DNA from: Acanthosoma haemorrhoidale
Lineage: Eukaryota; Arthropoda; Insecta; Hemiptera; Acanthosomatidae
Direction of reading: 5' to 3'
NCBI GenBank assembly: GCA_930367205.1
Contig: OV884012.1
Span: 147,575,405 to 147,639,404, forward strand
DNA: 64,000 bases
Numbering within the stretch: the first letter of the stretch is position 1; each line of letters opens with the position of its first letter. Positions 48,359 through 60,092 of the stretch are shown here, one piece after another. The position numbers and the translations under genes are program-made. The notes beneath the pieces are model-generated. The model was not told the origin of the DNA. It worked only from the letters and a program-made list of their open reading frames with translations, and made no database searches.

Positions 48359-48556
48359 TTTTCGCATGATCCCATTTTGGAAATGTTTGAGACGTTTGGC
48401 TGCGTGTCTGACAAGCGGATAAATAGCGGGGCACCGTACAGCAGAGCTGGCCGGAGGACACATTTATAGATCATCAATCAGTTTGAGACGAAGCGACCGG
48501 TTGGGTGACGTTAGCAACTGCAAAAGCCGGCAAGACCTGTGTCGTACTTTTTCTAA
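48359..48556 (-). mobile_element. Internal J2 ORF2 fragment
   Basis: Minus-strand reading gives a C-terminal block close to 42570-42770: IYKCVLRPALLYGAPLF, then SNISKMGS. It has neither the J2 3' UTR nor poly-A, so it is not a simple insertion. It abuts J1 at 48358 and a 28-base tandem repeat at 48575. Confidence 0.78.
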
Positions 48557-48574
48557 AATAGAATCCTCATTTAT

Positions 48575-48630
48575 ACTTTTTATTTCATTGGGTTAACCCA
48601 TCACTTTTTATTTCATTGGGTTAACCCATC
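48575..48630 (+). repeat. 28 bp tandem duplication
   Basis: ACTTTTTATTTCATTGGG plus TTAACCCATC, present twice in a row without mismatch. Begins just right of the J2 fragment in the mosaic at 47.1-48.6 kb. Confidence 0.9.
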
Positions 48631-48983
48631 TTCCCATCTTCAACAGGTTGAAAAGTAAAGGGGAGAGATGCCAAACTTCTGTAGGTTTATTCTTCTATTT
48701 TTTTTAATGGTATTTATGTCCCTTCCTTCCCGTTTATGCTATAAAAAAATACTTGAATTGTGAATCAAGAGTCACCTATACTATAAGGAATTGTGGATTT
48801 CTAAAAAATAAAAAATATTTTCATTTGATTGCGAGCTTAAGAAGTCACATTAAAATTCAACCTAACAACTCGAAATTATTTCAATTGTGTGGGATAGAAG
48901 TATATTATACTATCTCTAAGGGTTTTACTTTTCTTTGGCTGGTAACGATGGTAACGAATGGTTTTCCCATTGGTCCTTACGAT

Positions 48984-49034
48984 GAACTTGTCAACAGGTT
49001 AGATTTGTTTCCACCTTAAATGCGGAGTAAAAGA
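48984..49034 (+). repeat. Unclassified dispersed repeat X (copy 1)
   Basis: GAACTTGTCAACAGGTTAG, then ATTTGTTTCCACCTTAAATG and CGGAGTAAAAGAT matches, inverted, 56254-56303. It ends an open frame of 88 codons (48753-49019) that I do not recognise. Confidence 0.6.
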
Positions 49035-50190
49035 TCAGGGAGGATAGCGCAAAGATTATATAAAAAACAAATAGGAAATAAATGTAATGTAATGAACCGA
49101 AAACATGATTGAAAGATGGATTACTACTAGGAAGGAGTCGCAGATAATTCTGAGAAGAATGCCAAAGTTTAACCTGAAGACCCGTCTGTATGTGATGAAA
49201 TACAAATACATTATTTGCGAATATATTCCATATTTTATTCTTATTGGGCGCACATCCCATATTAACCTCCTAGGTTGAGTATGTGTAGTTTATGAAATTG
49301 GCTGCTTCATCTACTTCGGGTCTGGGGATTTCCACCACCGAGTGTCCCAAGGACCTTTACGTACCAAATATAAATATTTAGAATTCAGTTCATATGCTCA
49401 AATCCCAATTATATCACAATGTAATCTCGATATGAAAATTGATGTTTATAGGTCCAATAGCAATTATGTAATAATTGAACTTTCAATCGCCAGGACTGTT
49501 ACTTTGGTTTCAAAGGGGGGGGGGACGAGCTGAATTGTTGCAGATTCTACAGCATCTTTATAAAGGGCACAGAAAAAGCACATAAAAGCAACTTTAATCA
49601 CACAGAATGACTTTAATTTACTTATTTTTGTTAAATATATTGAAAATGAGTATGTACTAATCTGTCTTATAAGGGTGTAAGAGATTCTTGCCATTATTAC
49701 TAGCTGTACGTTTTTTTTTTTAATTTTGCTTATCTGGCACGGTTATTTCTTAATTTTGGTGAGAAACTGTGAATTTTCTTAAGACAGCGTTCTTTTCCCA
49801 TCCGATTCTGTGTCAGTATATATGTGTACTAGGGATGAGTGAGGAACTATCGCCAGTTCCTCACAGTAGATTGTCCCAATTCTAGCGCTTTCATGCAATC
49901 AATCGATTAACCATCAAACATCTTGGAGATATCAAAACGCAATTTCAAAAACATATTGGTGCTCGCTGCTCCACATTTAGATAAAATATACTTTACTTAT
50001 CCATATATTGCAGTACCTACTATAGTGTTATGTATCATGTGTATACATATATGGATAATAATGTCATACATAGGTATAACAATAAAACAGACTGCGATAT
50101 ATATCACCATAAATGAAAAGCATATTTATCCATAAAATTTACAGCCAAGAGTAGTTCAAAAGCAAACATAAAAATATAGATTGATATACT
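49035..50190. other. No recognisable feature
   Basis: AT-rich with a G9 tract near 49517. Small frames on both strands show no motif. Confidence 0.45.
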
Positions 50191-50822
50191 CCTTTATTTT
50201 GCTATAATTACAATCTGCCTTTTATAAGGCAATAAGTAATAAGATAAATGCTGTCATTCATACCATATTTACAGTTCATCATTCACTCGCTCATTCACAC
50301 AATATTTACAGACAGCCAAGAGACCTCCCAAATCCACATGCGAAGAGAAAGCGGAGTCTTGGGAAGTCCCCCACGCTCCTCCGTCAGCCGCGTCACCGGA
50401 TGCTAGCCAGTGGAGGCTGACCAAGAGCGCGAGAGCCACAGACGCTCAGGACATGATTGGAGAAACTGGCCATTGTCAGGACTCCTACTGTCACGCGCTT
50501 ATAGCAGGTCACGAGGCCACTGCCGTTTCAGTCTCCGAGGAGGATTATAGGGATGAGAGGCGCTGTGCAATGACTGTGCTACAGGATTAGGGTGGTTGGA
50601 AAGGCTGCTGTGGAATTTCATAAACTTGGAAGGGATGAGTTCTAGAATGTAGGGTATATTAAGATCGTTATGAAGGGTTTTGTTGCTGACATAATAAGGG
50701 GCATTTACTATTGTTCTCAGGACTTTTGATTGAAAGGATTGGATACGCTTGATGTTTGACTTTTTGCTGTCCCCCCTAGCTCTATTCCGTATGTCCAGAT
50801 TGGTTTAGGTATAACTTTATAT
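50191..50822 (-). mobile_element. 5'-truncated J1 copy
   Basis: Runs from a modified 3' end (CCTTTATTTTGCTATAATTAC) through the 3' UTR and C-terminal ORF2 to GTCCAGATTGGTTTAGGTATAACTTT. About 20 bases of the 3' UTR (GTTGTCACCTCCCTCGCGTG) are missing near 50341. Part of the ORF2 end can be read on the minus strand. Confidence 0.85.
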
Positions 50823-51851
50823 AAAAAAGAAATAGAAACCACGAAATTCAGACACAATGAGAGAAGTAAAAGGCAGATATATCCAAAAACTTTCAAAATT
50901 ATTTTATTCTAGTAACTACAAGTTACTTTTCAAAAGAATTTGCATGTTAGCTTTCGGTGGACGCTCCGGCACGAGAGAAAGTTCTCTTGGATCGGGACCG
51001 AGGTTGTAGGAACGGATTAATATTTTTTGGAAACTGAACCTATGGTCGAATATTTATCGTTTCTCCAATATTCCAGTTTGTACACCTGCTCTGGTAATGC
51101 TAGTTCCTCGATGTAGCGTTGGCAGCAAAGGCGCTGTCTTCAGTTGCGGTGCGCTGAATTTTTTCTGCTTTTTATTTTGGCCTCTACTTATCGAAAAAAG
51201 GCTTAACAATGTCATTGTTTGGATCGTCCATTTTTTTTATGTAGTACTTGAAGGCATTTTTGAAAGCAGCTTCCTATGAAGTAAAGCCTTTTTTTTTGAA
51301 CGAGGATCCAGAATTATTGCTATCTACGGGGTTGATCTTGTTTTAAAAGTGTCAAGACGATTATCCCTCCAGCTACCAGTATTTCATCTACCCTTTTAAA
51401 CGAGGAGGTCTATAGTAAGACATGCAAATATGCTATTTTGTCCTTTGAATGAGAACGTTCGGTCTTATAGCGATAATCCTAGCCTAGAAATATTAGTTGT
51501 CGCTCCCTTAAAAGTTGTAAGTAAAGATATCTTATCTTTCAACAATAGTACCTCATCAACTGTAAAATATGACATATTGAGACCTCCATGTAAAATTTCA
51601 TGTCTCCAGCTATATCAGAGTACTCACAAAGAATAGTAGTCGGGTGAAAACATAGGGATTTTTGATTTCGGAGAACTGCACAAAGCCATAAGAAGAGGGG
51701 ACAAACCTCGAAGGGATACATTATTTATTTTAAAAACCTGAACGATGTAATTATTTGGTAATAATATTACTATCGAAAAAATATTATTATTATTATTTGA
51801 TCCAAACTGAAGAATGACAAGCCACTTAAAATATAATTAATTGAATTAACA
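50823..51851. other. No recognisable feature
   Basis: Spacer between two J1 copies; no motif in its 60-68-codon frames. Confidence 0.45.
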
Positions 51852-51925
51852 AACAACTTTATTATGATGAAATTACAATCTGCCTTTACTTAATAGGCAA
51901 TAAATAATTGAGGTAAGGTAATATA
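51852..51925 (-). mobile_element. Very short 5'-truncated J1 copy
   Basis: Only the last 74 or so bases: ACAACTTTATTATGATGAAATTACAATCTGCC, then TTTACTTAATAGGCAATAAATAATTGAGG. It shares the TGATGAAATT and TTTACTTAATAGGC variants with the best copy at 56373, so both belong to one subfamily. Confidence 0.8.
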
Positions 51926-52817
51926 AAACAATTGTAATACATAACCCTGAAATCTTACTTCAAAATGAAGTCGTCATGCAGGCATAATCAATAAATACTC
52001 TTATGGTATAGAATTTTAATAATTGTAAATAGCTTCTTAGCTAAAACTAAAAATTAAATCAGTGGGACGATAGTACAGGAATAGATAAAGCCAATCGAGA
52101 ATGGTACTGTAGAGAACATGAGCAGAAAACGTGGTTAGTTATATTATTTTACCTTTTAACCTTTAATTTGGTTTTCTGTACCGTACAAGACTACAAATTG
52201 AATATTCAGGCCACGAAGACAGCTGACAAGCAAAGAGATATGAAAGACTTTGCTCAGTAGTTCTCGCTATTTGCATTATCAATGTGTGTAAACTCAAGAA
52301 AAGCATCGATTTCGAAGATTTGAAAGGCAGATCGCGTTAGAAGTTATCGTTTTACCACCGTTCGCTCAAACCTTTCTAATTACAAAACACTAACGAATTC
52401 TGAGCTAACAACAAACAGGTTTCGTAGCATGTGATGATCGTGGGTTTGTTGCGTCAGTGTCATAATTATTTAGTCAATCCACATGTTGCTGAAGATAATT
52501 TTACTCATTTATGTATGAAATTAATCAAAAGGAATGGTTATGCAGAAACTTGTTCTTATTCGTTGCGTGTGTCGAATATTTAAACATTGCGAACTTCTAT
52601 CGCATTTTTATCACCTCCGACAGCCTTCTGGGAACACTTTTTGCCAAGTTTATCGAAGTGATCTTTGGTATGTTTTCCCAAGCATGTGCGATCATAGCCA
52701 TGATTCCCCATAAATTTTCAGCGGACTAAGTGACGGCCAATCTAAAACATTGAGCCTGAAATCCTTAAACCGTTGTTTTGTGTCTATCGGTGCGTTATCT
52801 TCTTGGAAAATTATCTC
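51926..52817. other. No recognisable feature
   Basis: Spacer. A 72-codon plus frame at 52511-52729 is hydrophobic and not recognised. Confidence 0.45.
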
Positions 52818-52830
52818 TTCTTCTAATAAT

Positions 52831-52946
52831 TTATTATTTTTTTACTAAAATTACAATCTGCTTTATTAGGCAATAAGTAATTGAGATAAATGCTCTCATT
52901 CATACCATATGTACAATTCATCATTCACTGGCTCATTCATACAGTA
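52831..52946 (-). mobile_element. Very short J1 copy with 13 bp target-site duplication
   Basis: About 116 bases of J1 3' end. Flanked by a perfect TTCTTCTAATAAT at 52818-52830 and 52947-52959. It shows that even copies of about 100 bases are real retrotransposition products and not decay remnants. Confidence 0.92.
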
Positions 52947-52959
52947 TTCTTCTAATAAT

Positions 52960-53789
52960 AATAATGTGATAAACGGCAATATAAATTCTTCCAACACTTT
53001 TTGATAACTAACATCATTTAGTTAGCCAGTAATTAATGCGATTTAAGACTTGCTCTGTGTATTGAAAGCAGCCCATATCCACCACTCCAATGTGAGCGAA
53101 ATCTACGATAATATGGCAAAAAAAAAACAAGCAACTTTTCTTTTTGGATAGGAGTTATATGTATATGCACTGATATGTACATAGTATTTCACATGTACTC
53201 CTCAGACTCGTTTCATGTTACGAATGTTTACCTGTTACCCTTGTATTTAAAAAATAAAGCGATGTTTAACGTTACATTTGTAGCAAAGACAGCTGTAGTC
53301 CTAATCAGGTATTTATGACTACAGGTTTTAAGCTCGATCTCGACTCTAGCTGAGGCAGTCTCTTCTGTCATCTTAATTGTATATGTACTCTTAAAAGCAG
53401 CCACTTCTCCACTTCTCTCAGCAGAGCAAACTGTCGGTACATGAGTCTGTTTAGCGTACAGGTGTCGTTTAAACTTGTGTATTGCGACTATGTCTAGAAT
53501 TTAATCATGCGGTCAGTTGTGTCACTCAAAGGTATGAGCACGGTAAGTATCGCGTAATTCTGGAATAATCAGTTTACTCTACTCAGAGTCATTTTCTGTT
53601 TGTCCAAGTATGTATGTCTCCGTATTTCACTTTTCAAGGACTTAAAAGTTTATCTTACAATCTTTATAAAATATAGTTTACGTGAACAATGGCATAAAAA
53701 CGGATTTAAATACTTCAATTAACTTTTAAAACATACAGAGAAACTTTTCTAAAAACTTTTTCAGAAAAAAAAATGTACGTATGAAAACA
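52960..53789. other. No recognisable feature
   Basis: Spacer upstream of the J4 fragment; the RT part of J4 could not be read here. Confidence 0.4.
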
Positions 53790-54090
53790 ACTACGAAAAT
53801 TGAACTAAAACCACAATTGTTAAAACTCTTTGATAACAAAGCAACCATACGTAATATGTTTCTAAAACCACTCTGGACCCATGGAACAGAAATCTGTGGT
53901 TTCAGCATCACAATCAAAAATACAAACTATGGAAGCTTCACAATCAATTATTCTATCTTGGTATCGAACAGATAACTGATCTGAACATATTACACAAGGA
54001 CTTTCAAATACCATGCGTTCGCAATCCGCTTCGTACAAATATTTTTATACAACACCTTTCCCACAAACCCACAGGACGACTTCGGTGAAA
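53790..54090 (+). pseudogene. Decayed C-terminus of a non-LTR retrotransposon ORF2 (family J4)
   Basis: The plus strand reads NKATIRNMFLKPLWTHGTEI, the counterpart of 'LYK..LKPIWTYGIELWG'. After a frameshift near 53900 come SKIQTMEASQSIILSWY and, in the first frame again, NILHKDFQIPCVRNPLRTN and IQHLSHKPTGRLR, equivalent to the 'LHKDLNIP...R.....RLSNHPN..' end. It differs from J1, J2 and J3 in sequence, so it is another lineage. Confidence 0.68.
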
Positions 54091-54680
54091 CTGAGTGAGT
54101 GGTTAGTGTTCTTTTTCGGAGTATTAGTAAGTACGCAAAAAGAGACATTTTACATATGATTTTTTTTTTATTTGTATCAAATTCATTAATTTATGTATCG
54201 AGTTCTGACTAGGCGAAGCGTTGACGTCTAAAGATGATGTCTATAGCAATGTTAATCGTAGAGACTTGAAGGTTATTACCTAAGACATAAAAATACCTGA
54301 GTGGGGGCATACCAGCATTAGGGTATAATGCAAGAAGACAGCCCAAAGTACAGCTATGAAGTACAGTCGTGCTTAGAGCGGACGTGACCTGCAGTAGCAG
54401 TTTAAAATAATATAATATAAAAATATAAATATAATAATATAAAAATATACTAACTGTTTTTTAAAAGGGTAGTAAAAGTAAAAAGTTTTTTATACTCAGT
54501 GCTACGACATATATCTTTATGCTAACTGGAAAAATTTATGGAAACAGTGGTAAGTGATTTAAATTTATTCGAAAATAGCAAACGGAATAATGTAAGATCT
54601 TAGTAAGGTGAGAGATTCCGAATCCCTTATTAAAGAACATGATTTTTTTCCTTAGAAGATCTATTGTTATTTATCTAATA
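54091..54680. other. No gene; short AT simple repeat
   Basis: Contains TAATATAAAAATATAAATATAATAATATAAAAATATA at 54409-54450. Confidence 0.5.
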
Positions 54681-54993
54681 CAGTGGGAGACCTAGCAATG
54701 GCCAGTTTCTCCAATCATGGCCTGATCGTGTGTGGCTCTTGCGATCTTAGTCAGCCTCCACTGGCTCGTATATGGTGACACGGCTTACGGTGGAGCGTAT
54801 GGGACTTCCCAAGACTTCCTCTTTCACATGCGAGGGAGGTGACAACCATGTGGATTTGGGAGGTCTCTGGGCTGTTTGTAAATACTGTATGAATGAGCGA
54901 GTGAATGAAAATTGAAAATATGGTATGAATGAGACCATTTATCACAATTATTTATTGTCTAATCAGGAAGATTGTAATTTTAGCACAATAAAG
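54681..54993 (+). mobile_element. 5'-truncated J1 copy, 3' UTR only
   Basis: From CAGTGGGAGACCTAGCAATGG to ATTTTAGCACAATAAAG on the plus strand. The AATAAAG polyadenylation signal is kept at the 3' end. A deletion removes several bases at the GCGGAGTCTTGG position (GACTTCCTCTTTC). Flanks share TATTTAT, too weak to call a duplication. Confidence 0.83.
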
Positions 54994-56217
54994 AAGTTTC
55001 AATATATATTTATAATTATGTATCGGCAATGACTCTTGAAGTTGTCTCCGTCCCTTATGCCGGATAATTTTATTTAGAAAAAATAATAAATAATTCATAA
55101 TTACACTCTACTACTAAACAATGAAATAAAACAAACAATAATACTGATCCTTTATTTAACAAGTCTAATTTTAACTTTAAAAAAACAGTTATTACAGCTC
55201 GGTCCAGAACAGCATTCTAATATTTCATCCTACACCCATAATATACAATGTACTCCTCATCTGACCTATAGCTATGAGACCTTTCATGATCTAATTATTA
55301 AGTCGAAGTAATTAAAGACCCAATGAACGATAAACAAAAGAATTGAAAGTTTCTCATCGTAACGACAAGGAAATAATATTTTGATTATGTTAGGTAAGGA
55401 CTGTTACCTTTTCTCATTCATCAAAACTGCACAGCGTAAACTCGTGCCTTACACAAACACGCACTCTTTAAGTTGAAGTTAGAATTGGTCATCGAAAGTA
55501 ATTGGACTTAGCCTTTTGGCGAAATGTCGTCACCAGGAAGTGTAGCTCAAAAGAAAGCTTTTACTGCACTGTATTTTACATAAACATAGGAGGAAGACGT
55601 TCTGAAATGGTTAGGGCAACTTATCTGTAACTTCACTCATCCGTATCCAACCTGCTTACGAAACACAATGGCTTGACATTGCCTGTCTCTCTCTCTGGGA
55701 GACAAACTTTGAAAAATAAAATTCCTGAATGACTTGACTGTACCGTAACTTCAGTTGCATAACTGTCTTGTTACAGTTAATAATAATCGAGATGGCAGAA
55801 AATGTTTTTACTTTCTTCTGACTAAAACCCAGTGACGATATAAATTAATTTCTAGCCGTTCTTTCAATTCAATCACTAGTCAAGAGCATTCACCTCTTTG
55901 ACTAGGGAATTAGTGGGGACAAAAGTCAAAGCATTCCCATCCATATAACTCCAATAAAACAATGCATTTATTCATACGTTTACGCGTAGTCACAATCAAC
56001 TTGATGTCAACAAAGTAAAGTAACGAAGCACTCCACCTTTAAATAGAAATGAAAATTATCATTTACAAATTTATACTTTGGCAAAATTGGAATTCGTGCA
56101 TTCCGTTGGAACATTTATGAACAGTAAATGACTTTCATTCGCTAAAAATATACCGGGTTTGATGCAGTGCGAAGGTTTATTGAGTGTTATGGGACACGTA
56201 TGTGGGTCGAATGTCGG
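54994..56217. other. No recognisable feature
   Basis: AT-rich spacer between a plus-strand J1 copy and the J2 scrap. A short CT-rich run (CTGTCTCTCTCTCTGG) is at 55682. Confidence 0.45.
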
Positions 56218-56253
56218 TTTTTTTTTCTTCATAGCCCCTTTAAATTTACAGAT
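56218..56253 (-). mobile_element. J2 3'-end scrap
   Basis: T-rich tract then TTCATAGCCCCTTTAAATTTACAG, the first 36 bases of the J2 3' end, cut off where a different shared repeat begins at 56254. Confidence 0.75.
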
Positions 56254-56303
56254 GTTTTACTCCGCATTTAAGGTGGGAACAAATCTGACCTCTTGACAAG
56301 TTC
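56254..56303 (-). repeat. Unclassified dispersed repeat X (copy 2)
   Basis: ATGTTTTACTCCGCATTTAAGGTGGGAACAAATCTGACC... is the reverse complement of 48984-49034 with a few mismatches. It is joined directly to the J2 scrap at 56253. Not recognised as part of J1 or J2. Confidence 0.6.
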
Positions 56304-56704
56304 AAAAGCCCATTATTCCTCAGCTGAACCCTCAAAGTCCTGATGTTTTTTTTTTTAGCTTTCAGCTTTCAATAACAACTTTATTATGATGAAATTACAA
56401 TCTGCCTTTACTTAATAGGCAATAAATAATTGAGATAAGTGTTTTCATTCATACCATATTTACAATTCATAATTCGTTCGCATATTCATACAATATTTAC
56501 AAACATTTACAAACAGCCCAGGGGCCCCCCAAGTCCATACGGTTGTTGCCTCCCTCGCAAGCGAAAGAGGAAGCGGAGTCTCGGGAAGTCCCCCACGCTC
56601 CCCACCAGCCACGCCAGCGGAGGCTGACGAAGAGCGCGAGAGCCACATACGCTCAGGACATGATTGGAGAAACTGGCCATTGCCAGGACTCCCACTGTGC
56701 GCAT

Positions 56705-59395
56705 TTATAGTAGGTCACGAGGCCACTGCCGTTTCAGTCTCCGGGGAGGATTATAGGGATGAGTGGAGCAGTGCAATGACTGTGCTACGGGATTAGGGTG
56801 GTTGGATAGGTTATTATGGAATATCATGAATTTGGAAGGGATGAGTTCAAGAATGTAGGGTATATTAAGATCATTATGAAGGGTTTTGTTGGTGAGGTAA
56901 TAGGGGGCATTTACTATTGTTCTCAGGACTTTTGATTGAAAGGATTGGATGCGCTTGATGTTCTACTTTTTTGCTGTCCCCCATAGCTCTATTCCGTATG
57001 TCCAGATTGGCTTAAGTGTAACTTTGTAAATAAGTAGTTTATTTTCTATTGAGAGATGGGATGTCCTTCGAAGTAGTCTGTACAGTAGTCCAAAGCGTCT
57101 GTTTAGTTCTTGTCTTTTTAGCCTCGTGTGTGGGTTCCATGTAATTCTTTTGTTGAGATGGAAGCCTAAATACCGTACTGTCTCAGACACGGGGAGAGGA
57201 ATCGAATTGAAAAATACTATTGGACAAGTCTCGCGACAAAGGGTAAAGGTTATGTGGGAACAGTTTGCTTCATTGACTTTGATTCGCCATTGGTTGCACC
57301 AATACTCGATCTCATCAAGGCGTTTTTGAAGGTTTTGGGATGCTATATCAGGGTCTGAGTGGGATGACAAGACTGCAGTGTCATCTGCAAATGTTGCCAA
57401 GAAGGTATTGGGGGTAGAGGGGACATCAGCGGTATATAGGTTATAGAGGATGGGACCCAGCACGCTGCCCTGTGGAACTCCTGCTTTTATGGGATAGTAG
57501 TTAATATATTCTAAACCACAGCGGACTTTGAAGAAGCGGTTCGAAAGGTAGGACTTTAGGATTAGGAAAAGGGTCTGTGGTAAATGTGTTTTGAGCTTTT
57601 AAAGCAAACCTGCGTGCCAAACCCTGTCAAAAGCTTGAGCTATGTCCAGAAATGCAGCAGTGCAATACTGTTTGGATTCAAGGGCTGAGGAAATGTGATC
57701 AACAACGCAAAGGCCTTGTTGAGTAGTGGAATGTTGTTGACGGAAGCACAACTGATGTATAGGAAAAAGGTTTTTGGATTCAACAATTGGAAGTAGACGT
57801 TTTAAGAGGAGTTTCCCAAATATTTTTGAGAGGATAGGGAGCAGGCTAATTGGACGGTAAGATGAGGCGTCGGTGGGTGGTTTTCCGGGTTTGTGGAATA
57901 GGACAATAATGGAGTGTTTCCAGAGGAGAGGAAAGTGCGTGGTTCGGATAATGCAATTATAGATGTAGGTTAGGAAGATTATGGCTTTATGAGGAAGCTG
58001 TTTGAGAATTTGAGGAGTAAGAAGATCATATCCAGGGGATTTTCGGTAAGGTAAGTTTTTCAGAAGGTATTTGACCTCAGAGGGATTAACGGCTTTTGGT
58101 GGAAGTGAGAGAGGTATAGGTGAAGTTAGGTAATCTTCTACAGTTGTGCTATGACTATGGTTTTGATGAGAAAGGTGAGGTGTGAAAATATGGGTAAGAT
58201 GCAGAGCAAATTCCTCCGACCTATCCCCATCCGAAGCCGCCCAGGACCCATCATCATGACGGAGCGGGTGTGAAACATGATGATACTTTAGGAGTTTTTT
58301 AGTTACATTCCACAGAGAGTTATCCCTGGTAGAAAGAGAGGAGAGGTGGGAATTGAAGGAATCGGAACGGAAGGACGCCAATTGCCGCTTTACCAATCTG
58401 AAGTACTGATTGTATGAGCGGCGATCAGCAGGATGTCGGGATCTTTGCCATACTGTTCTGGAACGGCGTTTGGATTGGATTAGGTCTTTGAGGTGCTGAG
58501 GTGAACGATTGTCATTGTAGATTTTTGGGTGACGATGGGGTGACGATGCCTCCCAAGCCGACCCCTGGACCAGAGTAGTGAAAGAATGCACTGCATCATC
58601 TAGGTCTTGGGATGTTTTCAGGGACACTTTGAGGTCAATGGAGTCTGTAAGAAGCTGGTGGAAGTGGTCCCAATCGACTGGGCCCCTAATAAATGAAGAA
58701 GGAGGTAGTTTGTGAATTGGTTTTAGGGAAATGGTTAATAATAAAGGGCTATGATCGGAGGAGAGGTCATCGAGGCGCTTGAGTGAATAGTTTAGTGATC
58801 CTAAGCTATTGTAGAAGAAGTAGTCTAGGACATCTGGATTTCGGTTGGGATCTGATGGCCAATAGGTGGTTGTATCAGGAGAGATCGTGGAGCAATGTTT
58901 CCGTGTGAGTGCAGACAGCAAAGCACGTCCGCGTGTATTCGTGGATCTTGACCCCCAGTGTTGGTGCTTTGCATTAAAGTCCCCACCCACAAGAAAACAA
59001 TGTCCTATGAAGTCTAGAAAGGAGATGAATTGGGAATCGGGAATGGATTTATTGGGAGGGCAGTACACTGATGCTAGAGTAAGGGGAAAAGTGAGGGTGG
59101 TGATTGACACTGCAGTGGATTGAAGGAAATCATGTGCTACCAAAGGAACTATGTGATGGGATATGGAGTTATGGACAATGACAGCGGTACCTGCATGAGC
59201 TCTTCCATCTGGGTGATCAGTTCGGTAAGTATGGTACTGTCGAATCGTAAATGGTCGTTTGCTAGTAAGTCTTGTTTCAGTAATGAGAGCTACGTCGATG
59301 TTCTTGTCGTGGAGTAGTGCTGTCAGTTCGTTAGTGTGGGTGCGAACACCATTCGCATTCCAAAGGAGAATGGATAAGGAGTCGGAAGGATCCAC
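56705..59395 (-). pseudogene. J1 ORF2, AP-endonuclease plus reverse transcriptase, two in-frame stops
   Basis: The frame runs 897 codons from 59395 to TAA at 56705-56707, which is full length for a Jockey ORF2. The N-terminal endonuclease is intact by motif: N15 (WNANG), E40 (TETRL), D139 and N141 (GGDFNAKH), D188/D191 (PDVLD), D214-H215 (SDHSP). The reverse transcriptase follows from about residue 430: the motif around FLDIAQAFD holds catalytic D584, GVPQGSVLGP precedes the active site, and FADD is at 669-672. The C-terminal tail reads as the usual 'IYKVTLKPIWTYGIELWG' block. Breaks: TAA at 57601-57599 (codon 599) and TAG at 56965-56963 (codon 811, where other J1 copies have TCG). The first codon is GTG, with no ATG at the expected start. 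Known role of the family: the endonuclease nicks the target and the RT copies element RNA there. This copy should be inactive as it stands. Confidence 0.92.
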
Positions 59396-60092
59396 TTATG
59401 GATTTTGCTTAACGGGGATAAGGTAGGAGACAAGATTTGTAAGTAGGGAAATGAGAGGAGTAATTAGGGTTCTGAACTCTGTAAGAAATGAGGTTAAAAG
59501 GCTAGTGAGATCCGAAGAGCTTGAAGGTGGAGGAATGTACGAGATGTGTGGCTGAGGATGGGATAGAGTTTGTGGGTTGACGGGATGAATGGAATGCTGG
59601 GAAAGGTGATCTTGTGTACAGGGGGTGGGCGGTGCCTGTGACTGCTCTCTGTTGCGAACGGCATTGGCGAAAGAGACAGTAGGCCTCAAATTTCTGGCTG
59701 GGCCGCTTCTTGCTGCAAGTTTTTCCACTTCTGGCTGACGGCGTTGTTCGGTCCTCGACTTCAGCGTTCTGTAAGCCTCGCAGCCCTTGTAGTTGGCCGG
59801 ATGGCCTTGCTTGCAAAGTACGCATACCGCGAGCGATTTTAGGGGCTTTTTGCACAATTCGCTTTTGTGCTGCCCACTACACTTTACACATCTGGGAGGG
59901 TGGTGGCAGTAAGATTTCGTGTGCTCATATGCCTGACAATTATGGCACTGGACGATGTCTCGTTTGGGGAACGGTTTTTCAACCTGTACCCTTGTATAGT
60001 ACATGTGTGTTAGTTCATAAATCTTTTCTACTCCAGGTGTTCGCTCGAGATCGATGAAGAACAGTGGTAACGATTTATTGATCCCTCTTGTT

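Noticed and set aside
59710..60057. 115-codon plus-strand frame opposite J1 ORF1
   Set aside because: Shadow of the coding strand; ORF1 on the minus strand has recognised zinc knuckles.
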